Of a stretch of DNA of 64,000 nt, positions 1 through 9,400 are shown one piece after another. The notes below the pieces were generated by a model. It made no database searches. It was not told the DNA's origin and saw only the letters and a list, made by a program, of their open reading frames with translations. The stretch's first letter is position 1. The number at the start of each line of letters is the position of its first letter. The DNA comes from Neptuniibacter sp048548695. Its GTDB lineage: Bacteria; Pseudomonadota; Gammaproteobacteria; Pseudomonadales; Balneatricaceae. The position numbers and the translations under genes were made by a program. The stretch lies in the NCBI RefSeq assembly GCF_048548695.1, contig NZ_JBLYIF010000009.1; one strand, 5' to 3'.

Positions 1-2004
1 GGTGATGACACCCTGAACAATTTTCCGATCCGCCAGATCAACTTCAAGATCCTGAATAAAACTCCGGTCAATTTTCAGCTTACTGACAGGCAGGCGTTTT
101 AACATGGAAAGAGAGGAGTAACCGGTACCAAAATCATCAATTGCGATGCTAATACCCAATTCACTCAGCTTAATCAAAGTTTCAATAGAGCTGGCGACAT
201 TATCCATCAAACAGGATTCTGTAATCTCTAGCTCCAGCATATGAGCATCCACTTGATGCCGCTCCAGCATCAAACGAATGGTTTCTAACAGCAATGGGTC
301 TTTAAATTGACGCTGCGATAAATTCACCGCCACACGCAGTTTGTATGGGTAGCGCTGTTCCAGCTGCTTGATATGCCAACAAGCCTGCTCGAGAATGACA
401 TAACCCATCTCAATAATCTTGCCGCACTCTTCTGCCACCGGGATGAAAATATCCGGGAACAGCAACCCTCGTTCAGGGTGCCGCCAACGAACCAAAGCCT
501 CAAAACCCGCTAACTTTCCGGAATGTAGATCATAAAACGGCTGGTAATGTAACAGGAATTCATTGTTCGACAGGGCCTGAACAAGATCCTGTTCCAACTC
601 TATCTTTTCCAGGGCAGCGGCTTGCAGACTATTGTCATAGAACTGGTAATGCCCTTTTCCCGCCCGTTTACTGGCGTACATAGCCAAGTCAGCATTACGT
701 AATAACGTTGTTACATCCTTACCATCCTGGGGAATCAGAGTAATCCCCACCGATGCGGACACAGTAAACACGCGATTGTGCAGTTGAACAGGACCCCTGA
801 CCTGCTGCAGCAGTTTTTCTGCGACTTTGGCTATATCCGCGACTGACTCAGTGTTCTGCAACAGGACGCCAAACTCATCGCCCCCCAGGCGCGCAACAAT
901 ATCACCCTGTCGCACGGCATCATGAATGCGCTGAGCAATGGTCAGTAGGAACTGATCCCCGACCGAATGCCCCATGCTATCGTTAATACGTTTGAAATCA
1001 TCCAGGTCGAGATAGAGCAGTACCGCAGACCTTTTGGAACGTTCAAAGTCCCGCAGCAGGCGCTCTAGTTGATCGGACAGAAACCGACGATTAGAAAGAC
1101 CTGTCAGGTGATCCTGATGGGCCATCAACTTCAATTCACGGGTTTTTTTTGCCACCACCGTGCGCAGTACTTCAGGCTGGCGCAGGATAAACCAAGCCAT
1201 AATGGCTGCAATCAATGAGGCTAAAATGGTCAGCAAATAACCGTAATACCATTGATTATTGGACCCTGGCGGAGGGCTCATGGTCAGATGCCATACTGCA
1301 TTTGGCAATTGGATAGGCACTGTCAGGGCATTCTCGCTGATTGGCAGGCGGGACTGAGCAAACGCTTCCCAAGTGTTGCCATCACCCAACTGGCGACTCA
1401 AACTGAACCGATAACCGCGGGACTCCCACTGATCGAGATCAGTCACTTGCAGCAAGTCATCAACAAAAATTAATGCCGAGGCAAACCCCCAGAACCTTTC
1501 TCCCTCGTCAGTCGGTAAAAAAATGGGGTTGCGACCAATCAGCCCCACTCCGCCCTGAACCAAATGGAACGGGCCGGCGACTGTCATACGGTGCTCACGT
1601 ATTGCTTTCAGTGCTTCGTAACGACGCGCATCCTGTTTCAGGATGTCATGACCAATGGCTTTTTCATTGCCTGCCAAGGGGTGGATATATTGCACCACAC
1701 CCTCCGGCGCAAGCTGCAGGTTAGAGATACCGCCAATGCTATTGATCACCTCTTCAGCATAGCTCTCAAAGTCAGCAAATAACCCACGGTGCTGCAGAAC
1801 TTCCTGCGACAAAATACGAGTTGCCGAAAATGACCGCTCCAACCGCCGTTCAATGGCAGACGCCTGACTGCTGATCAGCTCACTCAACAGAAAACGCTGT
1901 TCCCCTTGATGCAGCGATTGCGAGGTGTGGGTGAGATAAGTGCCCAAACCCGCCACCATAGCAAAGGTAATGGCAATGATAATCCACTGTTTGAAAACTC
2001 TCAC
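1..2004 (-). CDS. CHASE-GGDEF-EAL cyclic-di-GMP protein (C-terminus cut by window edge)
   Basis: Membrane-anchored bifunctional c-di-GMP enzyme, 668 codons visible and still open at the window edge. A GTG at 2004 directly follows an in-frame stop, so translation cannot begin further upstream. Residues about 5-25 form a first membrane segment, followed by a periplasmic region resembling a CHASE sensor (it contains APEGVVQYIHPLA), a second membrane segment near 250-272, a GGDEF domain (about 305-465) and an EAL domain from about 480. The cyclase motif is an intact GGDEF, with an RQGD inhibitory site five residues before it. The EAL half keeps FEALVRW, VNLSQRQF, LEITES, IDDFGTGYSSL and LKIDRSFI, so phosphodiesterase activity is also expected. 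It lies 62 bases downstream of the chemoreceptor gene on the same strand. The signal sensed is unknown, and which activity dominates cannot be read from sequence. Confidence 0.9.
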   Translation of the reverse strand, partial: MRVFKQWIIIAITFAMVAGLGTYLTHTSQSLHQGEQRFLLSELISSQASAIERRLERSFSATRILSQEVLQHRGLFADFESYAEEVINSIGGISNLQLAPEGVVQYIHPLAGNEKAIGHDILKQDARRYEALKAIREHRMTVAGPFHLVQGGVGLIGRNPIFLPTDEGERFWGFASALIFVDDLLQVTDLDQWESRGYRFSLSRQLGDGNTWEAFAQSRLPISENALTVPIQLPNAVWHLTMSPPPGSNNQWYYGYLLTILASLIAAIMAWFILRQPEVLRTVVAKKTRELKLMAHQDHLTGLSNRRFLSDQLERLLRDFERSKRSAVLLYLDLDDFKRINDSMGHSVGDQFLLTIAQRIHDAVRQGDIVARLGGDEFGVLLQNTESVADIAKVAEKLLQQVRGPVQLHNRVFTVSASVGITLIPQDGKDVTTLLRNADLAMYASKRAGKGHYQFYDNSLQAAALEKIELEQDLVQALSNNEFLLHYQPFYDLHSGKLAGFEALVRWRHPERGLLFPDIFIPVAEECGKIIEMGYVILEQACWHIKQLEQRYPYKLRVAVNLSQRQFKDPLLLETIRLMLERHQVDAHMLELEITESCLMDNVASSIETLIKLSELGISIAIDDFGTGYSSLSMLKRLPVSKLKIDRSFIQDLEVDLADRKIVQGVIT

Positions 2005-2066
2005 TTAAGACACAGTACCCTATTTGCGACATCCCGAATCTAAGACAGCGGAAGTAACAACTTAAA

Positions 2067-3620
2067 TTATCGTTTAAAACCCTGCACCAGCTCACCCATA
2101 TCCAGCGATACATCTTTCAGTTCCGCAACCACACCTGTGGTCATATCTGCCCGACTCAAGCTGTCTGTGGATAAATCAAATATGCGTGCAACTTGCTGGT
2201 TAATCTCTTCTGATACCTGGGCCTGCTCTTCAACTGCAGCCGACATCTGAATCGCCATGCCTGCAATCGTGTTCATCGCCGTGGATATAGTGCCTAACAT
2301 CTCTTCGCTTTTGACCACATTAGTCAAACCTTCATCAGCCTTTGACATGCCCTGATTGGCAATTTTCACTGAACGGTCAGCACTGCCCGTCAGAGCTTCG
2401 ACAATGCTGTGTATTTCCCGAGTTGACTCACGGGTTTTTTGCGCCAGATTACGCACTTCATCTGCGACAACAGCAAAACCACGACCATGTTCACCGGCAC
2501 GTGCCGCTTCGATAGCCGCGTTCAGCGCCAATAGGTTGGTCTGTTCCGCTATCTGTTCAATCAACCCGGCCGCCTGGGTGATATTGCCTGTCTGGGCATC
2601 CAGATCACGCACTGCATCGGCGATATTACTGACCGTTTCACGCAGTTGCTCAATCGAGTCTCGCGTTTCACGTGACAAAGTGAGGCCGGATTCCGCCAGC
2701 TGGTTGGATTCTGACGCCTGTTGCGCCGTATGTTGCACATTCTGAGAGACCTCACTAATCGTGGCGGTCATTTCGTGCATGGCGGTCGCCACCTGTTCAG
2801 TTTCGCGCTGCTGCTGCTCAGCTGCATTACGACAATCCTGAGACGACGACATACCCACTTCAGCTTTTGCCGACACCCGCCGGGACACTTCATCGATACG
2901 TGATAACACCGTATTCAGATGCGACTGCTCGCTCATGACACCGACCCGGGTCATCCCCATCATTAAATCATCGTCGGTATAGGTCAGAGCCGTTACCGGA
3001 TGCCGGAAGGCCCGTGGCGATTCATCCATTAGGGCCTGAAGCTGCTGACGATGCTGCTGTCGGCCAAACATAAACAGGCTCACAGCAGTCACGCCCAACA
3101 CCAACTGAGCCACCAGTGACTGTCCGGCTAATGCCAATCCCGTACCGACCACCAAGCCGCCAATTAACAGCGCCATTTCTGGTAAATTTGCAGGTTTTGG
3201 TTTCACTTTCTGGCCTTTTAACAGCCGACTGTAGACGCGTTCTGCCCGGGCAACATCTTCCCGCTTCGGGCACACTCGAACAGATTCATAACCGATGGTC
3301 CGGCCACTATCGGTGATAGGTGTCACATAGGCATTGACCCAATAATAGTCGCCACTTTTAGTACGGTTTTTCACCAACCCCATCCAGGGCAGGCCCGCTT
3401 TTAAATGGGTCCACATGATATCAAAGGCCGCGGGGGGCATATCCGGGTGCCGGATCAGGTTATGGGGCTGGCCAATCAACTCCTCTCGGGTGTATCCGCT
3501 GATTTGCACAAACGCCTCATTACAATCGGTAATGATGCCTTTGGTGTCAGTCGAGGTAGTGAGCTGTGTTGATTCGGAAAAACGCTTTTCGGTGTCTGTA
3601 ACAGGTAGATTTTTTCTCAT
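2067..3620 (-). CDS. PAS-containing methyl-accepting chemotaxis protein (Aer-like)
   Basis: Chemoreceptor of 517 residues with the Aer layout. A cytoplasmic PAS domain (about 20-125; motifs ITDCNEAFVQISGY and NLIRHPDMP) is followed by two short hydrophobic stretches (about 149-186) and a long methyl-accepting signalling domain. The hairpin tip QTNLLALNAAIEAARAGE near residue 366 is the conserved CheA/CheW-binding region. Aer-type receptors usually bind FAD and report redox or energy state, so aerotaxis is the likely role, but the ligand is inferred. There is no periplasmic ligand domain. The ATG has a modest Shine-Dalgarno (GGAAG) and sits about 210 bases downstream of a FliA-type promoter, which ties the gene to the flagellar regulon. 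The c-di-GMP gene follows closely on the same strand. Confidence 0.93.
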   Translation of the reverse strand: MRKNLPVTDTEKRFSESTQLTTSTDTKGIITDCNEAFVQISGYTREELIGQPHNLIRHPDMPPAAFDIMWTHLKAGLPWMGLVKNRTKSGDYYWVNAYVTPITDSGRTIGYESVRVCPKREDVARAERVYSRLLKGQKVKPKPANLPEMALLIGGLVVGTGLALAGQSLVAQLVLGVTAVSLFMFGRQQHRQQLQALMDESPRAFRHPVTALTYTDDDLMMGMTRVGVMSEQSHLNTVLSRIDEVSRRVSAKAEVGMSSSQDCRNAAEQQQRETEQVATAMHEMTATISEVSQNVQHTAQQASESNQLAESGLTLSRETRDSIEQLRETVSNIADAVRDLDAQTGNITQAAGLIEQIAEQTNLLALNAAIEAARAGEHGRGFAVVADEVRNLAQKTRESTREIHSIVEALTGSADRSVKIANQGMSKADEGLTNVVKSEEMLGTISTAMNTIAGMAIQMSAAVEEQAQVSEEINQQVARIFDLSTDSLSRADMTTGVVAELKDVSLDMGELVQGFKR

Positions 3621-3833
3621 CCTGAACGGCTTCCAAAGCTATCGCGGTCAGGTGAACAACCTGAGCCGGCTTAGGGTTATTGTTATTCTGAGTGCTTCAA
3701 AACTGTTTACTGCACTGAATAATACACATAAGCATAGCCAGCAAAAACCTGATTGCGTTGGCAATGCATATTTTTTGTTTGCCACGGGCCCGGTAGCAAA
3801 TTATGCAGTAGGCCTGTGCTTATTTAATAAGAA

Positions 3834-3860
3834 TTATCGGCTCCATGAGGTCAAGCTTGA
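3834..3860 (-). promoter_or_regulatory. candidate sigma-28 (FliA) promoter for the chemoreceptor gene
   Basis: On the minus strand the order is TCAA, 15 bases, GCCGATAA. The -10 element matches the FliA consensus GCCGATAA perfectly, the spacer has the optimal 15 bases, and the -35 matches TAAA in 3 of 4 positions. It points at the chemoreceptor, with a predicted leader of about 205 bases. Similar sites precede the YjfB-like and MotY genes in this window. Confidence 0.6.
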
Positions 3861-4196
3861 ATATTCCAGCCGCTTCAAACCATAAATGCAAAAAAAGCTA
3901 ATTGATTGAATTTAAATAAATTTATATGCTTTTCTCAAAAAGCAGTCCGTAAAGCCCGATTTACTCCTAGCCGTGATTTGGCAGTGATTGGGCTATGCAG
4001 GCCGTTATCTATGTTTGCTAACCCTGCCCATTCAAGCCACCGTAAGCGTAAATGCTAAACACCTGAATAACTTCCGTGTGATTGAAGCGAAGCTGCAGAT
4101 ATAAAGATTTTTGTTAAATGGGTTTGCTTCATACTCCTGCCCTGCGCATAGTGGACTGCTAAAGATAACGTTACAGGTAGAGTAAGGAGTCAAGAG
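3861..4196. other. spacer without a recognised gene
   Basis: A 336-base AT-rich stretch between the chemoreceptor promoter and the tautomerase gene. The only site I can assign is a strong Shine-Dalgarno (AAGGAG) just before the tautomerase ATG. Presumably the tautomerase promoter lies here, but no convincing -35/-10 pair was found and no repeat or hairpin stands out. Confidence 0.5.
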
Positions 4197-4562
4197 ATGC
4201 CATTGGTGAACATTTCCATTCTCAAGGGTAAATCACCGGAATACATCAACGCCGTTGCTGACGGCATCAATTCGGCAGTTATCGAGACCATGGGATTTCC
4301 GGACGATGACCGTTATCAAATTATCCATGAGCTGGAACCCCATTGCCTGCAACTGCAAACGCGAGAAGGTGACCGGGTAATGATGCATCTGGTCATGCGG
4401 GCCGGCCGTTCCAATAAATCGAAGCAGGCATTTTACAAGAAAGCAGTAGAAAATCTGGCTGAAAACCCGGGTATTCCACCTGAGAATGTGCTGATTACCA
4501 TCACCGAAAACCATGATATCGATTGGTCATTCCGCGACGGTATTGCGCAATTTGTGGTATAA
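4197..4562 (+). CDS. tautomerase family protein
   Basis: A 121-residue protein beginning Met-Pro-Leu-Val. In the 4-oxalocrotonate tautomerase superfamily the proline exposed after Met removal is the catalytic base, and that Pro2 is present. The length and motifs (ITENHDIDWSF near the C-terminus) fit the longer Tautomerase_2-type members rather than the 62-residue subunits. The substrate is unknown. The gene stands alone between divergent signalling genes, with a strong AAGGAG ribosome binding site seven bases before the ATG. The direction is opposite to both neighbours, so it is probably monocistronic. Confidence 0.82.
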   Translation: MPLVNISILKGKSPEYINAVADGINSAVIETMGFPDDDRYQIIHELEPHCLQLQTREGDRVMMHLVMRAGRSNKSKQAFYKKAVENLAENPGIPPENVLITITENHDIDWSFRDGIAQFVV

Positions 4563-4600
4563 AAAATAGCGACTACAGGACAGCAGGTACGCGTTTCGAC

Positions 4601-5488
4601 TTACCTGCTTTTGTTCATGGTCAGGCTAACAGTATTACCATTACCGGCATACTCCACTCGGTCAAAACTCACCTGACAAGTCATGGCAATACCGCGACCA
4701 TGGGGGTCAAGTGCCCGCTCCACAGAGAACTCCAAATATTTCGACCAGTCAAAACCTTCACCCTGGTCCTGTATAGTAATGCGGGTATATTCTGTGTGGC
4801 ACACAACATCCACATCGACATAAGCCATCATATATTTGGGGTCTTGCTGCCGCCGCTGAATCTCCTCATGGTATTCACCGGCCAACATCAGACGGGTTTT
4901 ATCCTCATAAGTCACTTTTAAACTGCCATGTTCTACTGCATTCAGCAGCATCTCACTGAGCCCCAGCCAAGCTCTGTCGGGATCAGGACATAGCATTGAC
5001 AGCCCTTCAGCCAGTTGCCGGGCGTCTTCGACCGTTCGCACCCGGTACTTACCTTCCAGTAAAAACCGATTAGTACGCAGGGCACGGTTGAGGTTATGTG
5101 ATGCCTCTTTGGCAGACAGGAAATGCTCCATGGCTGCCTTGACGACCGACAGTAGCATCTTTGGATCTATGGGCTTGGTCAAATACCAGTAAGCACCAGC
5201 ATCAACGCCCTGACGCACCTCTTCCGGGCGTTCTAAGGCGGTATTAAAAATGACCGGGATATGTTTAAGCGTGTCATGTTGCTGCAACTCCTGCAGCAGC
5301 GTCAGGCCATCACCATCCGGTAATTGCCGATCTAGAATGATGGCGGCATAGTCATCCGGGGTTTGCAGGTGCTGCCGAGCATCAGCCAGGCAATTGGCTT
5401 CGTCAGCGTCAATATCACCTTTCGCCAACAAACGCATAATCAGCCCGGCGACAATTTCCTCATCTTCGATTACCAGAACCTTAGCCAT
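4601..5488 (-). CDS. response regulator with C-terminal RsbW-like ATPase domain
   Basis: A 295-residue two-domain protein. Residues 1-125 form a receiver with the acidic pair (EDE, 8-10), phospho-acceptor Asp53 in ILDRQLPDGDG, and Lys near 105. Residues about 150-295 form a GHKL ATPase with an N-box (SEMLLNAVEHGS, 178-189), a G1 box (DQGEGFDW) and a G2 box (HGRGIAMT). There is no HisKA dimerisation domain, so this resembles an anti-sigma-factor serine kinase (RsbW/SpoIIAB type) under phosphorylation control rather than a histidine kinase. It is the last gene of an overlapping three-gene operon: its ATG lies 8 bases inside the HD-GYP gene end. The partner protein (sigma or anti-anti-sigma factor) is not in the window. 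Confidence 0.88.
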   Translation of the reverse strand: MAKVLVIEDEEIVAGLIMRLLAKGDIDADEANCLADARQHLQTPDDYAAIILDRQLPDGDGLTLLQELQQHDTLKHIPVIFNTALERPEEVRQGVDAGAYWYLTKPIDPKMLLSVVKAAMEHFLSAKEASHNLNRALRTNRFLLEGKYRVRTVEDARQLAEGLSMLCPDPDRAWLGLSEMLLNAVEHGSLKVTYEDKTRLMLAGEYHEEIQRRQQDPKYMMAYVDVDVVCHTEYTRITIQDQGEGFDWSKYLEFSVERALDPHGRGIAMTCQVSFDRVEYAGNGNTVSLTMNKSR

Positions 5489-6476
5489 GCATAGTTGCCT
5501 CTAGCCCAAAGTCAGTTTTAATCTGTTCTAATTCAGCCCGCAGTTCGATAAAGCAGTCTATCAGTGCCGGATCAAAATGTTTGCCCCGCTCGGACACTAT
5601 ATGTTCAAACGCTTGTTCACTACTCCAGGCTGCCTTGTAGGGCCTTATCATGGTCAGCGCATCATACACATCCGCCACGGCAACAATGCGTGCAGACAGC
5701 GGTATATCAGCGCCTTTCAGGCCCGCAGGGTAACCAGTGCCATCCCATTTTTCATGGTGATTAAGCGCAATTTCAGCGGCCATTTGAAACACCGGAGCCG
5801 TGCTTCGGGATAAGATGTCATAGCCAATTTGAGTGTGGGTTTTCATCACCTGCCATTCGTCAGCATCCAGCTTAGCCGGCTTACGCAGAATCTGATCAGG
5901 TATGCCAATTTTACCGGTATCATGCATCGGTGCCGCCAGCTGAATCAGCTCGCAACTGCGCTGGTCCAGCCCAGCAGCCTCAGCTAAACATTGAGCATAG
6001 GCAGCCATACGCCAGATATGCTCACCGGTATCAGTATCATTGTAATGCCCCGCTTCACCCAGCATCTGGATGGCATCAAGATAGGCGCGTTCCAATGACG
6101 CAGCGCGCACCAGAGACAGGTGGTTAGCCACCCGCAACTTAACAATTTCCGGAGTGATCGGCTTAACGATATAGTCTGCCGCGCCGACTGCAAAACCTTC
6201 GGCTTCATGCAGTATATCGGCATGACTGCTGACGAAGATAACGGGGATATGGCTGGTATTATCACTGGCCTTCAGGCGCCGACATACCTCATAACCGTCG
6301 ATATCAGGTAACTGAACATCCAGTAATATCAGCGCCGGTTTATGTTTGCTCACCGCCGCCAATGCAGCGTTGCCGGTTTTCGCAAATACCAGTGGATAGT
6401 GCGATTGTAGAATCTGCTGCATCAACGCCAGGTTCTGCGCTTCGTCGTCGACGACCAGTATGTTTGCTGGTTTCAT
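5481..6476 (-). CDS. response regulator with HD-GYP c-di-GMP phosphodiesterase domain (RpfG-like)
   Basis: A 331-residue regulator. The receiver (1-120) has phospho-acceptor Asp53 (LLDVQLPDIDG) and Lys in IVKPITP. The output is an HD-GYP domain (about 130-320) with the metal-binding HD pair at 185-186 (MHDTGKIGIPD), the HHEKWDGTGYP signature (GYP at about 248-250) and the ADVYDALT segment, all intact. HD-GYP proteins of the RpfG group hydrolyse c-di-GMP, so phosphorylation by the upstream hybrid kinase would be expected to alter c-di-GMP level. The start overlaps the kinase stop in an ATGA arrangement, showing translational coupling. Confidence 0.93.
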   Translation of the reverse strand: MKPANILVVDDEAQNLALMQQILQSHYPLVFAKTGNAALAAVSKHKPALILLDVQLPDIDGYEVCRRLKASDNTSHIPVIFVSSHADILHEAEGFAVGAADYIVKPITPEIVKLRVANHLSLVRAASLERAYLDAIQMLGEAGHYNDTDTGEHIWRMAAYAQCLAEAAGLDQRSCELIQLAAPMHDTGKIGIPDQILRKPAKLDADEWQVMKTHTQIGYDILSRSTAPVFQMAAEIALNHHEKWDGTGYPAGLKGADIPLSARIVAVADVYDALTMIRPYKAAWSSEQAFEHIVSERGKHFDPALIDCFIELRAELEQIKTDFGLEATMHG

Positions 6477-9400
6477 ACGCCCCCCAACTCAATCTGCTGT
6501 TTGGCAGCGATCGCCCTGACTTCCAACTCTGCCGTCCTGAACTCAAAATCATCGACCGCTGTTAAAACCGGTTGCAGTGTCTGTTCGCCTATCAGTCCAA
6601 TCAGCTGTTCCAGGAGTGGCGCAACATCCACTGGATTGTCGTGATCCAGCTGTTGTAAAACCTGCATAAACAATGCTGATAGGTGCTGTTTATCGAAATC
6701 TCCCCGTCCAGTTACTTCCGACTCAATCACCTCTGATTCAGTTACCGGGCCCACTGACAAACCAAGCTTTGCTTCGATGGCCGCAAAGGTCGCGCAGACA
6801 CAATCATGCAGTTCAGTAACAACCTGCTCCCGATCGATAGGCTCTTCTCCCAGGCGTTGAACAGCAGAGGCTGCTTGTACCAGTCCATCCATCGCCAGGG
6901 AACCGGAGGCGCCTTTCAATTTATGCGCCAGCCGCCCTGCTTCACTATCGGGTAGCTCAGCCATCTGCGCTATCACATCGCCATAATCCGCAAGGAACTT
7001 GCCGATGTAGTGCAGCAGTGTTGCTTCATCGCCCCAGAAGCTGACCGCCCGCTCATAATCAAACAGTATAGGGAGAGGTTCTGCAGTTATTTCAACGGCG
7101 GCATGATCTACCTGCTGCTCATCTTCGACTATCATTGACGCCTCAAAGGCAGGCCCTACCCGGTCGACCTTGGGTTTTACCACACAATTGAGAATACTGT
7201 TGATCGCGTCATTGACGTCGAAGGGTTTGCTGATAAACCCGTTCATCTCGGCTTCCATTGCCGCACGACGGTCGGATTCAAAGGCACCGGCGGTCAAAGC
7301 AATCACCGGCAGGTGCTTGAGACTTTCATCCGTCCGGATTGCCTGGGTGGCCTGATAGCCATCCAGTACCGGCATCTGAATATCCATCAGCACCAAATCA
7401 ACCTGATCCTTATTCTCAGCCAGCCAGTCGAGTGCCTGTTGGCCATCATTGACCGACCTTGTCACAGCGCCGTGCCCGGTAAAAATACGCTCCGCCACGT
7501 CGCGATTAAACTCGTTATCATCGACAATCAACAGCCGTATCCCGGCAAGTGACTGTGGTGCTTGTGCTTGCCGGTTGAAAACATTAGCTGCTTCTGGCTG
7601 TTTAATTCGCATCAGCGTGTCATAGAGCACTGAGGCGGTAATCGGTTTTTCCAGCACAGCATCAACATAGTCAGCTTCTGGTGCTGCCAGAATTTGATCT
7701 CGAGCATAGCCGCTGACCATAATCACCACCGGGGCCAGTCCATCACCTATCGCCGTTTTGATTTTCTTAGCAGCCGCCAAGCCATCCAGTTCTGGCATAT
7801 GCCAATCCAACAACACCAGATCCTGAGGTTTATGCTCAACATACTTAGACAACACCTGTTCCACTGCCTGTTCGCCATTTTCAACACAGGTGGTGTGCCA
7901 GCCGAGCGACTTTGCAATATGAGCCAGCGCATCCCGGGCAACCTCATGATCTTCTGCAATTAAAATGTCGAGGTGGCTGGGTTGAGCGGCAGTTACATCC
8001 AAGTCGCTTTCACGCTTAAGCTGCAATTCAAAACTAAAGGTAGATCCCACCCCGAGGGTACTGTCAACTTTGAGCTCACTGCCCATCAACGCCAGTAGCC
8101 TGGTCGAAATTGTTAGGCCAAGGCCAGTACCACCAAATCGCCGGGTGGTGGAGGCGTCCGCCTGTTCAAATGCAGACAGAATGCGACTTTGAGTCTCTTC
8201 GGTCATGCCAATGCCACTATCCTCCACCGCTACCCGAATGCGTAACTGCTGATCATCGGCATTCAGTTGCTGCAGACTGAGTAGCACATAGCCCTGTTCA
8301 GTAAATTTAACCGCGTTACCCACCAGATTGATAATCACCTGCTCAATGCGGGTAGCATCACCGTGTAGCATCAGTGACCGATCTAAATCCGAACGAATCA
8401 CCAGCTCGAGGTTTTTATTCAGGGTATTCGCCGACATGATCACCGAGATGTTATTCAGCAGGTCTTGCATACTGAAGGCGGACGGTGCCAGCTCTATTTT
8501 TCCGGCTTCGATTTTAGAAAAGTCGAGTACATCGTTAATGATGCTTTGCAACGACTTGCCGGCACGCTGAATCTTGTTGGCCACCTGACGCACTTCCTGT
8601 TTGAAATCAGGCTTGTCCAGCAGATAGGTCAAACCCAATACTGCATTCATCGGTGTGCGAATTTCATGGCTCATATTGGCAATAAATTCGCTTTTAGCCT
8701 GGGCCGCTTTGATTGCCATGTCTTTTGCCTGTTCCAGGGCCGTGGTAGCTTCTTTTTCTGGTGTGATATCTCGCATAATGCCGATCATGCGTTGTGTGTG
8801 ATCATCAAAACAGACTGAAGCCATCGTATTGACCGTGCGTAATTCACCACTGGGACGCTGCACCCGAAACTCCAGGTCCAGCAGCTCCCCTGAGTTAACC
8901 GCTCTGGCGAAATTGCGTTCTACCCTAAAACGGTCATCAGGATGAATTCTGGCTTTCCAGCTCTGAAACTGCAGATCGAAGTCTTTTTCAGACACGCCGT
9001 GTATACGGAACATCCAATCATTCCAGATCAGCTTTCCCTCTTCAGGATCATATTCCCAGACCCCGATTTCGCCGTTATTAACCGCCAGCTCCATACGCTG
9101 ATTAAGCAGATTAAGGTCCAGTGTACGGGTGGCGATCTCCTGCTCCAGTTTCTGGTTATACTCTTTACGCTCGCGTTCCAGTGCCTTACGTTCAGTAATA
9201 TCCAGCACACTGCCGACAAAAAACAGTTCATCATCGACCTGCATCTCTGATACAGCCAGTTGAATATCAATAGGTGTGCCGTCCTTGTGCTGCCCCACCA
9301 CTTCACGGTATTTATCCAATACGCGAGCCTCACCCCGATCGATATATCCCTTCAGGTAGCCATCATGCTCGGTACGTACCGGTTCGGGCGTCAGCATTTT

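Noticed and set aside
2240..2300. Second chemoreceptor gene fragment on the plus strand near the receptor
   Set aside because: Plus-strand frames here are shadows of the receptor's repetitive helical region.
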